A stretch of DNA of 37,388 nucleotides from assembly GCA_903919455.1 (NCBI GenBank), contig CAIXIJ010000036.1, forward strand, positions 1 through 37,388, written 5' to 3'. Made by a program: the position numbers and the translations under genes. Position 1 is the first letter of the stretch, and each line of letters opens with the position of its first letter. This DNA comes from an uncultured Acidimicrobiaceae bacterium. Its GTDB lineage: Bacteria; Actinomycetota; Acidimicrobiia; Acidimicrobiales; Ilumatobacteraceae. This document shows, piece by piece, positions 17,093 through 25,203 of the stretch. The notes beneath the pieces were generated by a model that was not told where the DNA came from, ran no database searches, and worked only from the letters and a program-made list of their open reading frames with translations.

Positions 17093-18004
17093 TCAGAGGG
17101 CCTTGATGATCTCGGCCATCAGGTCGCCGGCTTCGGTGGGGTTCAGACCCACCCGCACACCAGCGGCCGCGAGGGCGTCCATCTTGCCCTTCGCCGTGCC
17201 CTTGCCGCCCGAGGTGATGGCGCCGGCGTGGCCCATCTTCTTGCCCTCGGGTGCGGTGACGCCAGCGATGTAGGCGCTCATCGGCTTGGTGACGTTGGCC
17301 TTGATGAACTCCGCAGCCTCTTCCTCGGCCGAGCCACCGATCTCACCGATCATGATGATGGCGTGGGTCTCGGGGTCGGCCTGGAACTCGCGCAGGCAGT
17401 CGATGAAGTTGGTACCGGGAACGGGGTCGCCACCGATACCCACGCAGGTGCTCACGCCGATGCCGCGCTGCTTCAGTTCGTACAGCGCCTGATAGGTGAG
17501 CGTGCCTGAGCGGCTGACGATGCCCACGTTGGGGCCCGACGCAGTGGGCAGCTGGGCAATCTCGCCGGCGGTGATGCCGATGTTGCACTTTCCAGGGCTG
17601 ATGATGCCCGGGCAGTTCGGGCCCAACAGACGCGTGTTGGGATAGTCGCGCACGAGCGTGTTGTAGACCTTCGCCTCGTCCTGGGCCGGAATGCCCTCGG
17701 TGATGCACACGATGAACGCGATGCCCGCCGCAGCGGCCTCGAGGATGGCGGCGCTGGCAGCCTTCGGCGGCACGGCGATGAACGATGCAGTGGCGCCCGT
17801 AGCAGCCACGGCCTCGGCCACCGAGTTGAACACCGGAATGCTGCCACCCTCAGGAATGGCCACATCGGTGCCGCCCTTGCCGGGGGTGACGCCGCCGACG
17901 ACCTGGGTGCCATAGGCCTGGTTGCGCAGACCGTGGTACTTGCCCTGGCCGCCGGTGAGGCCCTGCACGATGACCTTGGTGTTCTGATCGACGAAGATGG
18001 CCAT
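17093..18004 (-). CDS. sucD: Succinyl-CoA synthetase (ADP/GDP-forming), alpha subunit
   Basis: 303 residues, full length. The CoA-binding Rossmann region '[14 protein letters not shown]' (~11-24), '[16 protein letters not shown]' type loop, '[13 protein letters not shown]' strand and the phospho-histidine His259 in 'MGHAGAI' are intact. It interconverts succinyl-CoA and succinate with substrate-level phosphorylation in the TCA cycle. It follows sucC with only one base between stop and start, so the two are co-translated. The third gene of an operon that begins with a B12-binding mutase domain. Confidence 0.97.
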   Translation of the reverse strand: MAIFVDQNTKVIVQGLTGGQGKYHGLRNQAYGTQVVGGVTPGKGGTDVAIPEGGSIPVFNSVAEAVAATGATASFIAVPPKAASAAILEAAAAGIAFIVCITEGIPAQDEAKVYNTLVRDYPNTRLLGPNCPGIISPGKCNIGITAGEIAQLPTASGPNVGIVSRSGTLTYQALYELKQRGIGVSTCVGIGGDPVPGTNFIDCLREFQADPETHAIIMIGEIGGSAEEEAAEFIKANVTKPMSAYIAGVTAPEGKKMGHAGAITSGGKGTAKGKMDALAAAGVRVGLNPTEAGDLMAEIIKAL

Positions 18005-18005
18005 G

Positions 18006-19160
<1,155 letters not shown>

Positions 19161-19574
19161 TTAGGCCTCGTCTCCTTCGATTCGATCCAATGCGGCTTCC
19201 AGCCAGGAGCTGATGCCCTTCAACGAACTACCGGGGCCGAAGATCTCGGCCACGCCCTGCTCACGCAGTGCGCGGGCATCAGCGTCGGGAATGACCCCAC
19301 CGCCGAACACGAGGATGTCGCCCAGGTCGCGCTTGCGCAGTTCCTCCATCACGCGGGGGAACAGCGTGAGGTGCGCGCCGCTCAGCAAGGACAGCCCGAC
19401 AGCGTCGACGTCCTCCTGCAGCGCGGTCTCCGCGATCTGTTCAGGGGTCTGATGCAGACCCGTATAGATGACCTCGAAACCATGGTCACGAAGGGCGCGA
19501 GTGATGGTCTTCGCGCCGCGATCATGACCATCGAGCCCGGGCTTTGCCACGACAACGCGATACGGCCGCTTCAC
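19161..19574 (-). CDS. Methylmalonyl-CoA mutase B12-binding domain protein
   Basis: 137 residues forming only the C-terminal cobalamin domain of methylmalonyl-CoA mutase. The base-off/His-on motif DxHxxG is Asp15-Gly-His17-Asp-Arg-Gly20, followed by 'LSLLSGAH' and 'VFGGGVIPDAD' motifs that bind the nucleotide loop. The catalytic TIM-barrel subunit is not in the window. In Actinobacteria and archaea it is often a separate gene. The start is GTG at 19574 with TAGGGT 9 nt upstream. Its fusion into an operon with sucC-sucD fits its role: the mutase makes the succinyl-CoA that SucCD consumes, linking propionate or odd-chain and branched-chain breakdown to the TCA cycle. It could serve a related acyl-CoA mutase instead. 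Confidence 0.92.
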   Translation of the reverse strand: MKRPYRVVVAKPGLDGHDRGAKTITRALRDHGFEVIYTGLHQTPEQIAETALQEDVDAVGLSLLSGAHLTLFPRVMEELRKRDLGDILVFGGGVIPDADARALREQGVAEIFGPGSSLKGISSWLEAALDRIEGDEA

Positions 19575-19583
19575 AAGTGAGGA

Positions 19584-19589
19584 ACCCTA
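19584..19589 (-). promoter_or_regulatory. Leaderless-type -10 (TAGGGT) of the mutase-sucCD operon
   Basis: On the minus strand TAGGGT ends 9 nt before the GTG at 19574. Confidence 0.45.
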
Positions 19590-19594
19590 CGACC

Positions 19595-20143
19595 ATGGCT
19601 CGTTTCCGGCCAACTCGGGGCGCCGTGCGAGCCGCCGTCTGGAGCGGCACACTGTGTGCCGTGCGTCGTCCGCAACTGCAATCCACCTTCGCCCGAGCCG
19701 TCGTGCCGGTGTTGCTCGGCATCGTGTTCTTCGCCATTCTCGGCCTCGGCCTGTGGGGTGCTGCCGCGCTCATCGCCCGCAACTCAGACCAGACCACCGA
19801 GAACCTGGCTCCCACCATCCAGGAACTGGGCAGCACCGCGAAGCTCGCTGATGCCATCGCCAAGGACGGCCCGATCCTGCTGAACGACCTCATCGGCAAC
19901 GACAGCCACATCGTGCTCGATCACACCGGTGATGTGCCCGGTCAGGGGTGGGCGCTGTACTTGGCCCACCCGGCCGACCGCACGTACGAGTGCACCATCG
20001 AAGTGGTGAAGGGCACCGCCACGTTCACCGACTGCGAGGGCCGCACCCTCACCGCCGACCAGTTGGCCACGGTGCCGCAAGGTGTGCGCCCCATCGTGAA
20101 CAAAGAGGGCACCGTGCTCACCCTCGACCTCACCCCCACCTGA
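19595..20143 (+). CDS. Single-pass membrane protein of unknown function
   Basis: 182 residues from ATG 19595; the GTG at 19661 (VRRPQLQ...) is an alternative start. One strong membrane helix ('AVVPVLLGIVFFAILGLGLW', ~53-72) follows a basic segment. The extracytoplasmic C-terminal domain has two Cys residues (in 'YECTIEV' and 'FTDCEGR') placed to form a disulphide. The domain's beta-rich pattern 'GWALYLAHPADRTYECTIEV' is not one I can name. Divergent from the mutase gene by only 20 bp. Function unknown. Confidence 0.65.
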   Translation: MARFRPTRGAVRAAVWSGTLCAVRRPQLQSTFARAVVPVLLGIVFFAILGLGLWGAAALIARNSDQTTENLAPTIQELGSTAKLADAIAKDGPILLNDLIGNDSHIVLDHTGDVPGQGWALYLAHPADRTYECTIEVVKGTATFTDCEGRTLTADQLATVPQGVRPIVNKEGTVLTLDLTPT

Positions 20144-20164
20144 TCACCCCGTCCCGATCACCCG

Positions 20165-20218
20165 GGGCTTCTCGGTGGGATTCTTCCCATTTCGGCTTCT
20201 CGGTGGGTTGCTTCCCGG
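20165..20218. repeat. Two direct copies of a 24-bp sequence
   Basis: GGCTTCTCGGTGGGATTCTTCCCA begins at 20165 (written here as its key core, TTCTCGGTGGG) and a close copy, differing at about three positions, begins at 20195. The period is 30 bp. The second copy is the left arm of the hairpin at 20197-20243, so duplication of a terminator arm is likely. Confidence 0.6.
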
Positions 20219-20243
20219 AAACCGGGAACCAACCCACCGAGAA
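20197..20243. terminator. Long hairpin between convergent genes
   Basis: TTCTCGGTGGGTTG (20197-20210) pairs perfectly with CAACCCACCGAGAA (20230-20243). A C-C mismatch and a further 7-bp stem (TTCCCGG / CCGGGAA) enclose an AAA loop. It stands between the membrane-protein gene and the flavodoxin-like gene. It has no T-tract on either strand, so it may be a terminator of the U-less type or another RNA structure. Confidence 0.6.
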
Positions 20244-20257
20244 CGACTGCCCGAACC

Positions 20258-20689
20258 TCAGGCGCGGGCGGGGGTGTTCGCCACGAGGCGAGCGGCGAAC
20301 TCCTCGGTGTGCTCTTCCAGCTTCGCCCGATGCAATGCCAGGCCACCGATCACTTCCGTGCCCACCTGGGAGAGCGCCCGGTCGAGCTTGTCGAGGCTCT
20401 TGCCGGGGTTCAGCGCAAAGGTGCAGAACGACGCCGAGAGCTTCCCGCGCATCGGCGGAAGGTTGGCGATGGCACCCAGGTTCCACGGCGCCTGGCCCAC
20501 CACGAACAGGCCGTGCACCCACGTGCCCACGATCACCATGTCGGCGTCCTGGATGCCACCCATCTCCAGGTCGTTCAACGGGCACACCGTGGTGATGCCC
20601 CAGCCCTCCTGCTGCAGGTTGCCAGCAATGAGCTCACCCGCCTTGCGAGTGTTCCCGGTGAGGCTGGTGTAGAGGATGGCGGCCTTCAT
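20258..20689 (-). CDS. Flavodoxin-domain protein
   Basis: 143 residues with the flavodoxin fold: the N-terminal FMN phosphate loop 'YTSLTGNTRKAG' (residues 7-18), a central 'DMVIVGTWVHGLFV' strand and loop (~50-63), and 'ASFCTFALNPGKSLDKL' (~85-101). It likely binds FMN and carries electrons or acts in menaquinone or haem-type redox chemistry; the partner is unknown. The gene starts at ATG 20689, 9 bp after the stop of the upstream membrane-protein gene, so they form a two-gene operon. Similar to the 'flavodoxin domain-containing' proteins of Actinobacteria. Confidence 0.75.
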   Translation of the reverse strand: MKAAILYTSLTGNTRKAGELIAGNLQQEGWGITTVCPLNDLEMGGIQDADMVIVGTWVHGLFVVGQAPWNLGAIANLPPMRGKLSASFCTFALNPGKSLDKLDRALSQVGTEVIGGLALHRAKLEEHTEEFAARLVANTPARA

Positions 20690-20698
20690 AGGGCCAAT

Positions 20699-21187
20699 TC
20701 AAGCAGATTCAGCGCTGTCGGAACCCTTTTGCAAGATCCCCGCCACGTCGGCCTCGGCTGCTGCCTTCGCTCGGCGCCCAGCCTTCACCTTGCGGATCAC
20801 GCCCACCACACCGGCCGTGAGCGTGATGCTGATGATGACCAGCACCACGATGATGATCTTCTTCGGCAACTCGCGAGTGCCGAGGAAGATGTAGAGATCG
20901 GGGATCACGAACGCCACCAGCGAGATGACCGCCCACTTGGCTGCCTGCCGATAGTGATCGTCGACGAAGCTCAGCACCATCCGCGGCGTGGTGACGGCAT
21001 CGATACACGCAGCAACGACGTCGATGCCGAGATAGATCCAGGGATTCAGGCCGTAGTCGCCCACCGCCGCCCACACGATGAGCGTGCGGATGATCGCCCA
21101 CCCGATGACCACTGCAGCCCAGCTACGAGCAAGCACCTTGCGCCGGGCCAGCACGGCCGGATCATGGTGCTTCAACGCCAACGGCAT
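20699..21187 (-). CDS. Multi-pass membrane protein of unknown function
   Basis: 162 residues from ATG 21187 (a TTG at 21199 adds four). About four hydrophobic segments are visible: 'SWAAVVIGWAIIRTLIVWAA', 'WIYLGIDVVAACIDAV', 'WAVISLVAFVIPDLYIFL' and 'IIIVVLVIISITLTAGVVGV'. A basic, Ala-rich cytoplasmic tail follows. No family motif is recognised. The gene is upstream of, and probably co-transcribed with, the flavodoxin-like gene. Confidence 0.65.
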   Translation of the reverse strand: MPLALKHHDPAVLARRKVLARSWAAVVIGWAIIRTLIVWAAVGDYGLNPWIYLGIDVVAACIDAVTTPRMVLSFVDDHYRQAAKWAVISLVAFVIPDLYIFLGTRELPKKIIIVVLVIISITLTAGVVGVIRKVKAGRRAKAAAEADVAGILQKGSDSAESA

Positions 21188-21224
21188 AGCGCCATTCAAT
21201 CAGAGGCGACACCCACCGGAGACC

Positions 21225-23948
21225 TCAGGACAGTTTCTTGAGGGGAGCCCACGCGAGCGACAGGTGCTTCGTTCCAGCCGACGGGAATCGGATGGTGGCC
21301 TCGGCCTTGTCGCCCTGACCACGGATCTCGAGGATGATTCCCTCGCCGAACGCGGGGTGTTCCACGTCGTCGCCCACCTTCAACCCGAGCTCCTGCGAGT
21401 TCGCGGGCGTTTGCGCATTTCGCCGGCCGGCGTTGACGGCCGCGTCGACTATGCGCTCGCGGTGCCAATCGACATCGTCATCCGGGTCGAACCCGCTGAC
21501 CGGGCTACGGCTGCCGCTGTCGCGGCGCCGGAACTCGGGCGGCGATGCGTACTCGTCGCGCCCGCGATAGCTCTGGCGGCCGTAGTTGTTGCGCCCGCCG
21601 ACGTTGCCAGCGTGCTCCACCAGATCAGCGGGAATCTCATCGAGGAAGCGCGACGGAGGGTTGTAGTTGGTGGTGCCGAACAACTGCCGGCTCCACGCAT
21701 GGCTGAGGTGCAGTTTCTGCTGAGCACGAGTGATGCCCACGTACGCCAGGCGGCGTTCTTCCTCCATCTCGGTGGGTTCTGAAAGCGCCCGACTGTGCGG
21801 GAACACACCCTCTTCCATGCCCAGCACGAACACCACCGGATACTCCAGACCCTTCGCGCTGTGCAGGGTCATCAGCACCACCCGGTCGTCGTCGTCGATC
21901 TCGTCGGTGTCGGCCACCAACGCCACCTGTTCGAGGAACTCGTCGATGCGGGTGAACTCGCGCGCCGAGCCAACCAGTTCGCCCAGGTTCTCCAGACGAC
22001 CGGCCGCCTCCACCGTCTCCTCGGCCTCCAGCTCGGCGCTGTAGCCGCTGTCGTCGAGCGCCATGCGCAACAGGTCGCCTGGACCCGTGGACTCGTCGGC
22101 CGCCGCCACCGCCAGGCTGTCGAGCAGGTCGACGAAGCTGGCCACACCACGCGCTGCGGGCCCGGTGAGGCCCGCCTCCTGCGATCGCCGCATGGCATCC
22201 ACGAACGAGATGCCCTCAGCGCGCGCCAACGCGTCGAGCTTCGCCACCGACGTGTCGCCCACACCTCGCTTGGGCACGTTCAGCACCCGTTTCACGCTCA
22301 CCTCGTCGGCCGGGTTCACCACAGCCTTCAAGTAGGCCATGGCGTCCTTCACCTCGCGGCGGTCGTAGAAGCGTGTTCCGCCCACCACCTTGTAGGGAAT
22401 GCCGAACCGCATGAACGCTTCCTCGAGCACACGGCTCTGGGCGTTCGTTCGGTAGAAGCACGCCATGTCGCGCCAGATGAAGTGCTGCTCCTGCGCAGTC
22501 TGCTGGATGGTGCGCGCCACCCAGGTGGCCTCATCACCTTCGTCCTCGGCGTGATAGCGCACGATGCGAGCGCCCTGCCCCTTGTCGCTCCAGAGATGCT
22601 TCTCCTTGCGACCGGGGTTGTGGGCGATGACCGCGTTGGCCGCATCGAGGATGGTCTGGGTGCTGCGGTAGTTCTGGTCGAGCACGATGGTGGTGACGTC
22701 GTCGAACACCTCTTCGAACTGCAGGATGTTGCGCACATCTGCCCCGCGCCACCCGTACACGCTGTTGTGCACCAACACACCGTTGGCGACGTAGTGATGC
22801 GTCGGTTCCACCTCGAGGTCGTACACGGGCCCGTCGTAGTGCTCGATCTCCACCCGTTCCACGGTGCGCCGCGCCAGTTCCCCGTCGACCAACACGAGCA
22901 CCTCTTTGCCGACCTGCACATGCCGCAATGCGGTCTCCGCCCCCGTCGGGCCGACCGGCAACACGTGATCCGGCGTGCCAGCCACAGCAGCACCGTTGAC
23001 GAAAATCCGAACAACATCGCCGACGTAGCGCCCTCTATGGATTCGCCGCACATCGCCCTTCTCGACCGTTCCGAAGTCGCCGCTACCGAGCACGGTGTCG
23101 CCAACTTGGATCTGCTCGATGGGCACCGCACCGTCGAGCGTGCTGATCATCGTTCCGGGGGGCAGGCATTGGTCGCCGTCGCCCACGATGGTGATGTTCT
23201 CGTGTCCAGCAGCCAACTGCAGGGCGATCTCGTTCTGGGCGGTATTGGTGTCTTGGTACTCGTCGATGAGCACGTGCGCGAACCGCTGCTGGTAGTGCGC
23301 CAGCACTTCGGGATGCTGCCGGAACAGCACCACCACATTCATCAGCAGGTCGTCGAAGTCCATCGCCCCGGCCTTCAGCAGGCGGGCCTGGTAGTCCTGG
23401 TAGATCTCGGCGTGCTTGCGTTCAAAGATGTTGCTCGCCCGGTCGAGCGCCATTGCAGGCGTGACCAGTTCGTTCTTCCAGAGACTGATCTGGCCATGCG
23501 CACCTCGAGGCGGGAAGCGCTTGGCATCCAGCCCGAGATCGCGCACCACATAGCCAGCAAGGCGCTGAGCATCGGCCTGGTCGTAGATGCTGAACGTGCG
23601 CGGGTAACCCAACGCTTCGGCGTGAGCGCGCAGGATGCGCACGCAGGCCGAGTGGAACGTGCACACCCACATCGCCTTCACCACCGGGCCCACCAGCGCA
23701 GCCACGCGGTGCTTCATCTCCTGCGCGGCCTTGTTGGTGAACGTGATGGCCAAGATGCTGGTGGGCGAGGCACCCTCCTGGATGAGGTGAGCGATGCGAT
23801 GCGTGAGCACGCGCGTCTTACCGGAGCCGGCGCCCGCCACCACCAGCAACGGGGTACCCCGATGCACCACCGCGTCGAGTTGGTCGGGGTTCAACGACTG
23901 AAGGTCGAGCGGGTCGAGATCGAACTGGAGGCGGCCGTCGTCGCTCAT
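21225..23948 (-). CDS. pcrA: PcrA/UvrD-type superfamily 1 DNA helicase containing an intein
   Basis: 907 residues, of which 135 are an intein (residues 261-395), leaving a normal 772-residue helicase. Helicase motifs: Q-motif 'LNPDQLDAV' (~19-27), Walker A AGAGSGKT (38-45), Ia 'AITFTNKAAQEMK', motif II LIDEYQDTN (227-235), motif III VGDGDQ (255-260) then, after splicing, SVYGWRGAD, motif IV 'LDQNYRST', motif V 'VVLMTLHSAKGLEYPVV' region, motif VI 'RLAYVGITRAQ'. The C-terminal ~50 residues form the Tudor-like domain that binds RNA polymerase in PcrA ('KVGDDVEHPAFGEG'). It unwinds DNA 3' to 5' in repair and replication-conflict resolution. ATG 23948 is chosen with a TAGGAT box 9 nt upstream; the gene is divergent from the CLC gene. 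Confidence 0.95.
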   Translation of the reverse strand: MSDDGRLQFDLDPLDLQSLNPDQLDAVVHRGTPLLVVAGAGSGKTRVLTHRIAHLIQEGASPTSILAITFTNKAAQEMKHRVAALVGPVVKAMWVCTFHSACVRILRAHAEALGYPRTFSIYDQADAQRLAGYVVRDLGLDAKRFPPRGAHGQISLWKNELVTPAMALDRASNIFERKHAEIYQDYQARLLKAGAMDFDDLLMNVVVLFRQHPEVLAHYQQRFAHVLIDEYQDTNTAQNEIALQLAAGHENITIVGDGDQCLPPGTMISTLDGAVPIEQIQVGDTVLGSGDFGTVEKGDVRRIHRGRYVGDVVRIFVNGAAVAGTPDHVLPVGPTGAETALRHVQVGKEVLVLVDGELARRTVERVEIEHYDGPVYDLEVEPTHHYVANGVLVHNSVYGWRGADVRNILQFEEVFDDVTTIVLDQNYRSTQTILDAANAVIAHNPGRKEKHLWSDKGQGARIVRYHAEDEGDEATWVARTIQQTAQEQHFIWRDMACFYRTNAQSRVLEEAFMRFGIPYKVVGGTRFYDRREVKDAMAYLKAVVNPADEVSVKRVLNVPKRGVGDTSVAKLDALARAEGISFVDAMRRSQEAGLTGPAARGVASFVDLLDSLAVAAADESTGPGDLLRMALDDSGYSAELEAEETVEAAGRLENLGELVGSAREFTRIDEFLEQVALVADTDEIDDDDRVVLMTLHSAKGLEYPVVFVLGMEEGVFPHSRALSEPTEMEEERRLAYVGITRAQQKLHLSHAWSRQLFGTTNYNPPSRFLDEIPADLVEHAGNVGGRNNYGRQSYRGRDEYASPPEFRRRDSGSRSPVSGFDPDDDVDWHRERIVDAAVNAGRRNAQTPANSQELGLKVGDDVEHPAFGEGIILEIRGQGDKAEATIRFPSAGTKHLSLAWAPLKKLS
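22764..23168 (-). other. Mini-intein inserted in motif III of the PcrA/UvrD helicase
   Basis: 135 in-frame residues lie between Gln260 and Ser396 of the helicase. They begin with Cys1 in a block-A Hint motif ('CLPPGTMISTLDG', then 'IQVGDTVLGSGD'). They carry block B 'AGTPDHVL' (the TxxH His at intein residue ~69), block F 'VYDLEVEPTHHYVANG' and end in the block G dipeptide His-Asn followed by Ser+1. All residues for class 1 splicing are present. The ~45-residue linker between blocks B and F has no room for a homing endonuclease. Splicing would join GDGDQ to SVYGWRG, restoring helicase motif III. Rough GC of the segment (~65%) is close to the surroundings, so there is no sign of recent entry. 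Confidence 0.93.
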
Positions 23949-23957
23949 GATGTGGCC

Positions 23958-23963
23958 ATCCTA
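23958..23963 (-). promoter_or_regulatory. Leaderless-type -10 (TAGGAT) of pcrA
   Basis: On the minus strand TAGGAT ends 9 nt before ATG 23948. Confidence 0.5.
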
Positions 23964-24018
23964 CGGAGGGGGTGCCACACCGTTGCCACGAGACCGGACC
24001 GCCTCCACCCCTCACGGT

Positions 24019-24024
24019 TAGCCT
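24019..24024 (+). promoter_or_regulatory. Leaderless-type -10 (TAGCCT) of the CLC gene
   Basis: TAGCCT lies 7 nt before ATG 24032. This and the pcrA box face away from each other within an 83-bp intergenic region. Confidence 0.5.
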
Positions 24025-24031
24025 GACCGGA

Positions 24032-25189
24032 ATGTCGAGGCTCAAGCTGTACCTGTTCGCCGCCATCGGCGGTGCACTGACGGGCCTCATCTCGTTCGCC
24101 TTCCTGCGTGCCCTCGACTGGGCCACGCACACCCGCCTCGCCCACGGATGGCTGGTGTGGCTATTGCCGGCGGCCGGTTTCATCGTCGCTGGCTCCTACC
24201 ACTACTGGGGTGGCCGGGCGAAGGGCGGCACGCCGATGGTCATCGAGCAAGCCCACACGTTCACCCGCGGCGTACCCACTCGAATGGCGCCGATGATCTT
24301 CGGCGGCGCCGTCGCCGGCCACATCGTCGGTGCATCGGTGGGTCGAGAAGGGGCCGCGCTGCAGATGGCCGGATCGGTCACCGACAGTGCCGCACGCCTC
24401 GCTCGCCTCACGCACGACCAACGTCGCACGCTCATCGCCGCGTCGCTCGCTGGCGGCTGGGGCGCGGTGTTCGGGGTGCCGATCACGGGCATCGTGTTCA
24501 CGCTGCAGGTCACCAAAACCCATCGTTGGCGAGCGCTCATCCCCGCTGTCATCTCCGCGTACACCGGCACATGGGTGGTCAGCGCGCTCGGCTACACCAT
24601 CGGCGACCGGCCTCGCCTTAGCCGCGCTGGTTGGTCGTTCCTGCTGCCGTTCAAACTGGCACTGGTGGGCATCGGCGTGGGCCTGATCGCCCGCCTGTTC
24701 GTCGCACTGCTGAAGGTGACCAAGCGGAAGGTGGCGCACCGCCTGCACTGGCCGCCGTTACGCGCGGCATTCGGTGGGGCCGTCACCATTGCCCTGCTGA
24801 TGATCGTCGGCCGCGACTACCTCGGCCTCTCCGGGTCGCTGTACTCCAGCGCCATTGCTGGCGAGCACATCGACATCTGGGTGCCGTTCCTGAAGATGCT
24901 GTTCACCGTGGTCGCTCTGGGCACCGGGTTCGTCGGTGGCGAAGTGCTGCCGTTGTTCGTGATGGGTTCCACCTTCGGAGCTGCCGTAGCTCCTGGGCTG
25001 AACCTCAGCGGACCGATGCTGGCCACAGCCGCCGCGCCGGCGGCATTCGCGAGTGGCGCATCGGTGGCGCTCACCGGCGTGGTGCTCACGGTCGAGCAGT
25101 TCGGATGGCGCACGCTCATCCCGGCGCTCATCGTCGGCGCATTCGCCCGCATCGCCGCCGGGCGGCCCGGGCTGTACATCGCCCACTGA
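24032..25189 (+). CDS. CLC-family anion channel/antiporter, CLC-F (fluoride) like
   Basis: 385 residues, about ten membrane segments. It has 'GASVGREGAALQMAG' (residues ~101-115), the CLC selectivity motif with Ala in place of the Pro of canonical GREGP, and 'GFVGGEVLPLF' for the second filter motif. It also has 'RMAPMIFGGAVAGHIVG' just before the first. These GGEV and RMAP features are those I associate with the CLC-F branch, which exports fluoride in exchange for protons; canonical chloride CLCs have GREGP and GxFAP. The short length (~385-430) also fits that branch. No fluoride riboswitch is evident upstream, and the transcript appears leaderless. Cytoplasmic membrane. Anion specificity is inference. 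Confidence 0.82.
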   Translation: MSRLKLYLFAAIGGALTGLISFAFLRALDWATHTRLAHGWLVWLLPAAGFIVAGSYHYWGGRAKGGTPMVIEQAHTFTRGVPTRMAPMIFGGAVAGHIVGASVGREGAALQMAGSVTDSAARLARLTHDQRRTLIAASLAGGWGAVFGVPITGIVFTLQVTKTHRWRALIPAVISAYTGTWVVSALGYTIGDRPRLSRAGWSFLLPFKLALVGIGVGLIARLFVALLKVTKRKVAHRLHWPPLRAAFGGAVTIALLMIVGRDYLGLSGSLYSSAIAGEHIDIWVPFLKMLFTVVALGTGFVGGEVLPLFVMGSTFGAAVAPGLNLSGPMLATAAAPAAFASGASVALTGVVLTVEQFGWRTLIPALIVGAFARIAAGRPGLYIAH

Positions 25190-25190
25190 C

Positions 25191-25196
25191 TAGGTT
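25191..25196 (+). promoter_or_regulatory. Leaderless-type -10 (TAGGTT) of the DUF445 gene
   Basis: TAGGTT starts two bases after the CLC stop codon and ends 7 nt before ATG 25204, so DUF445 may have its own leaderless promoter besides read-through. Confidence 0.45.
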
Positions 25197-25203
25197 GCCG
25201 GGC

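Noticed and set aside
21795-24026. 743-codon open frame on the plus strand across the helicase gene
   Set aside because: Antisense shadow of a GC-rich gene; no protein family character, while the minus strand encodes an intact helicase.
23949-24031. Fluoride riboswitch before the CLC gene
   Set aside because: I see no crcB-motif pattern, and the -10 box lies only 7 nt before the ATG.
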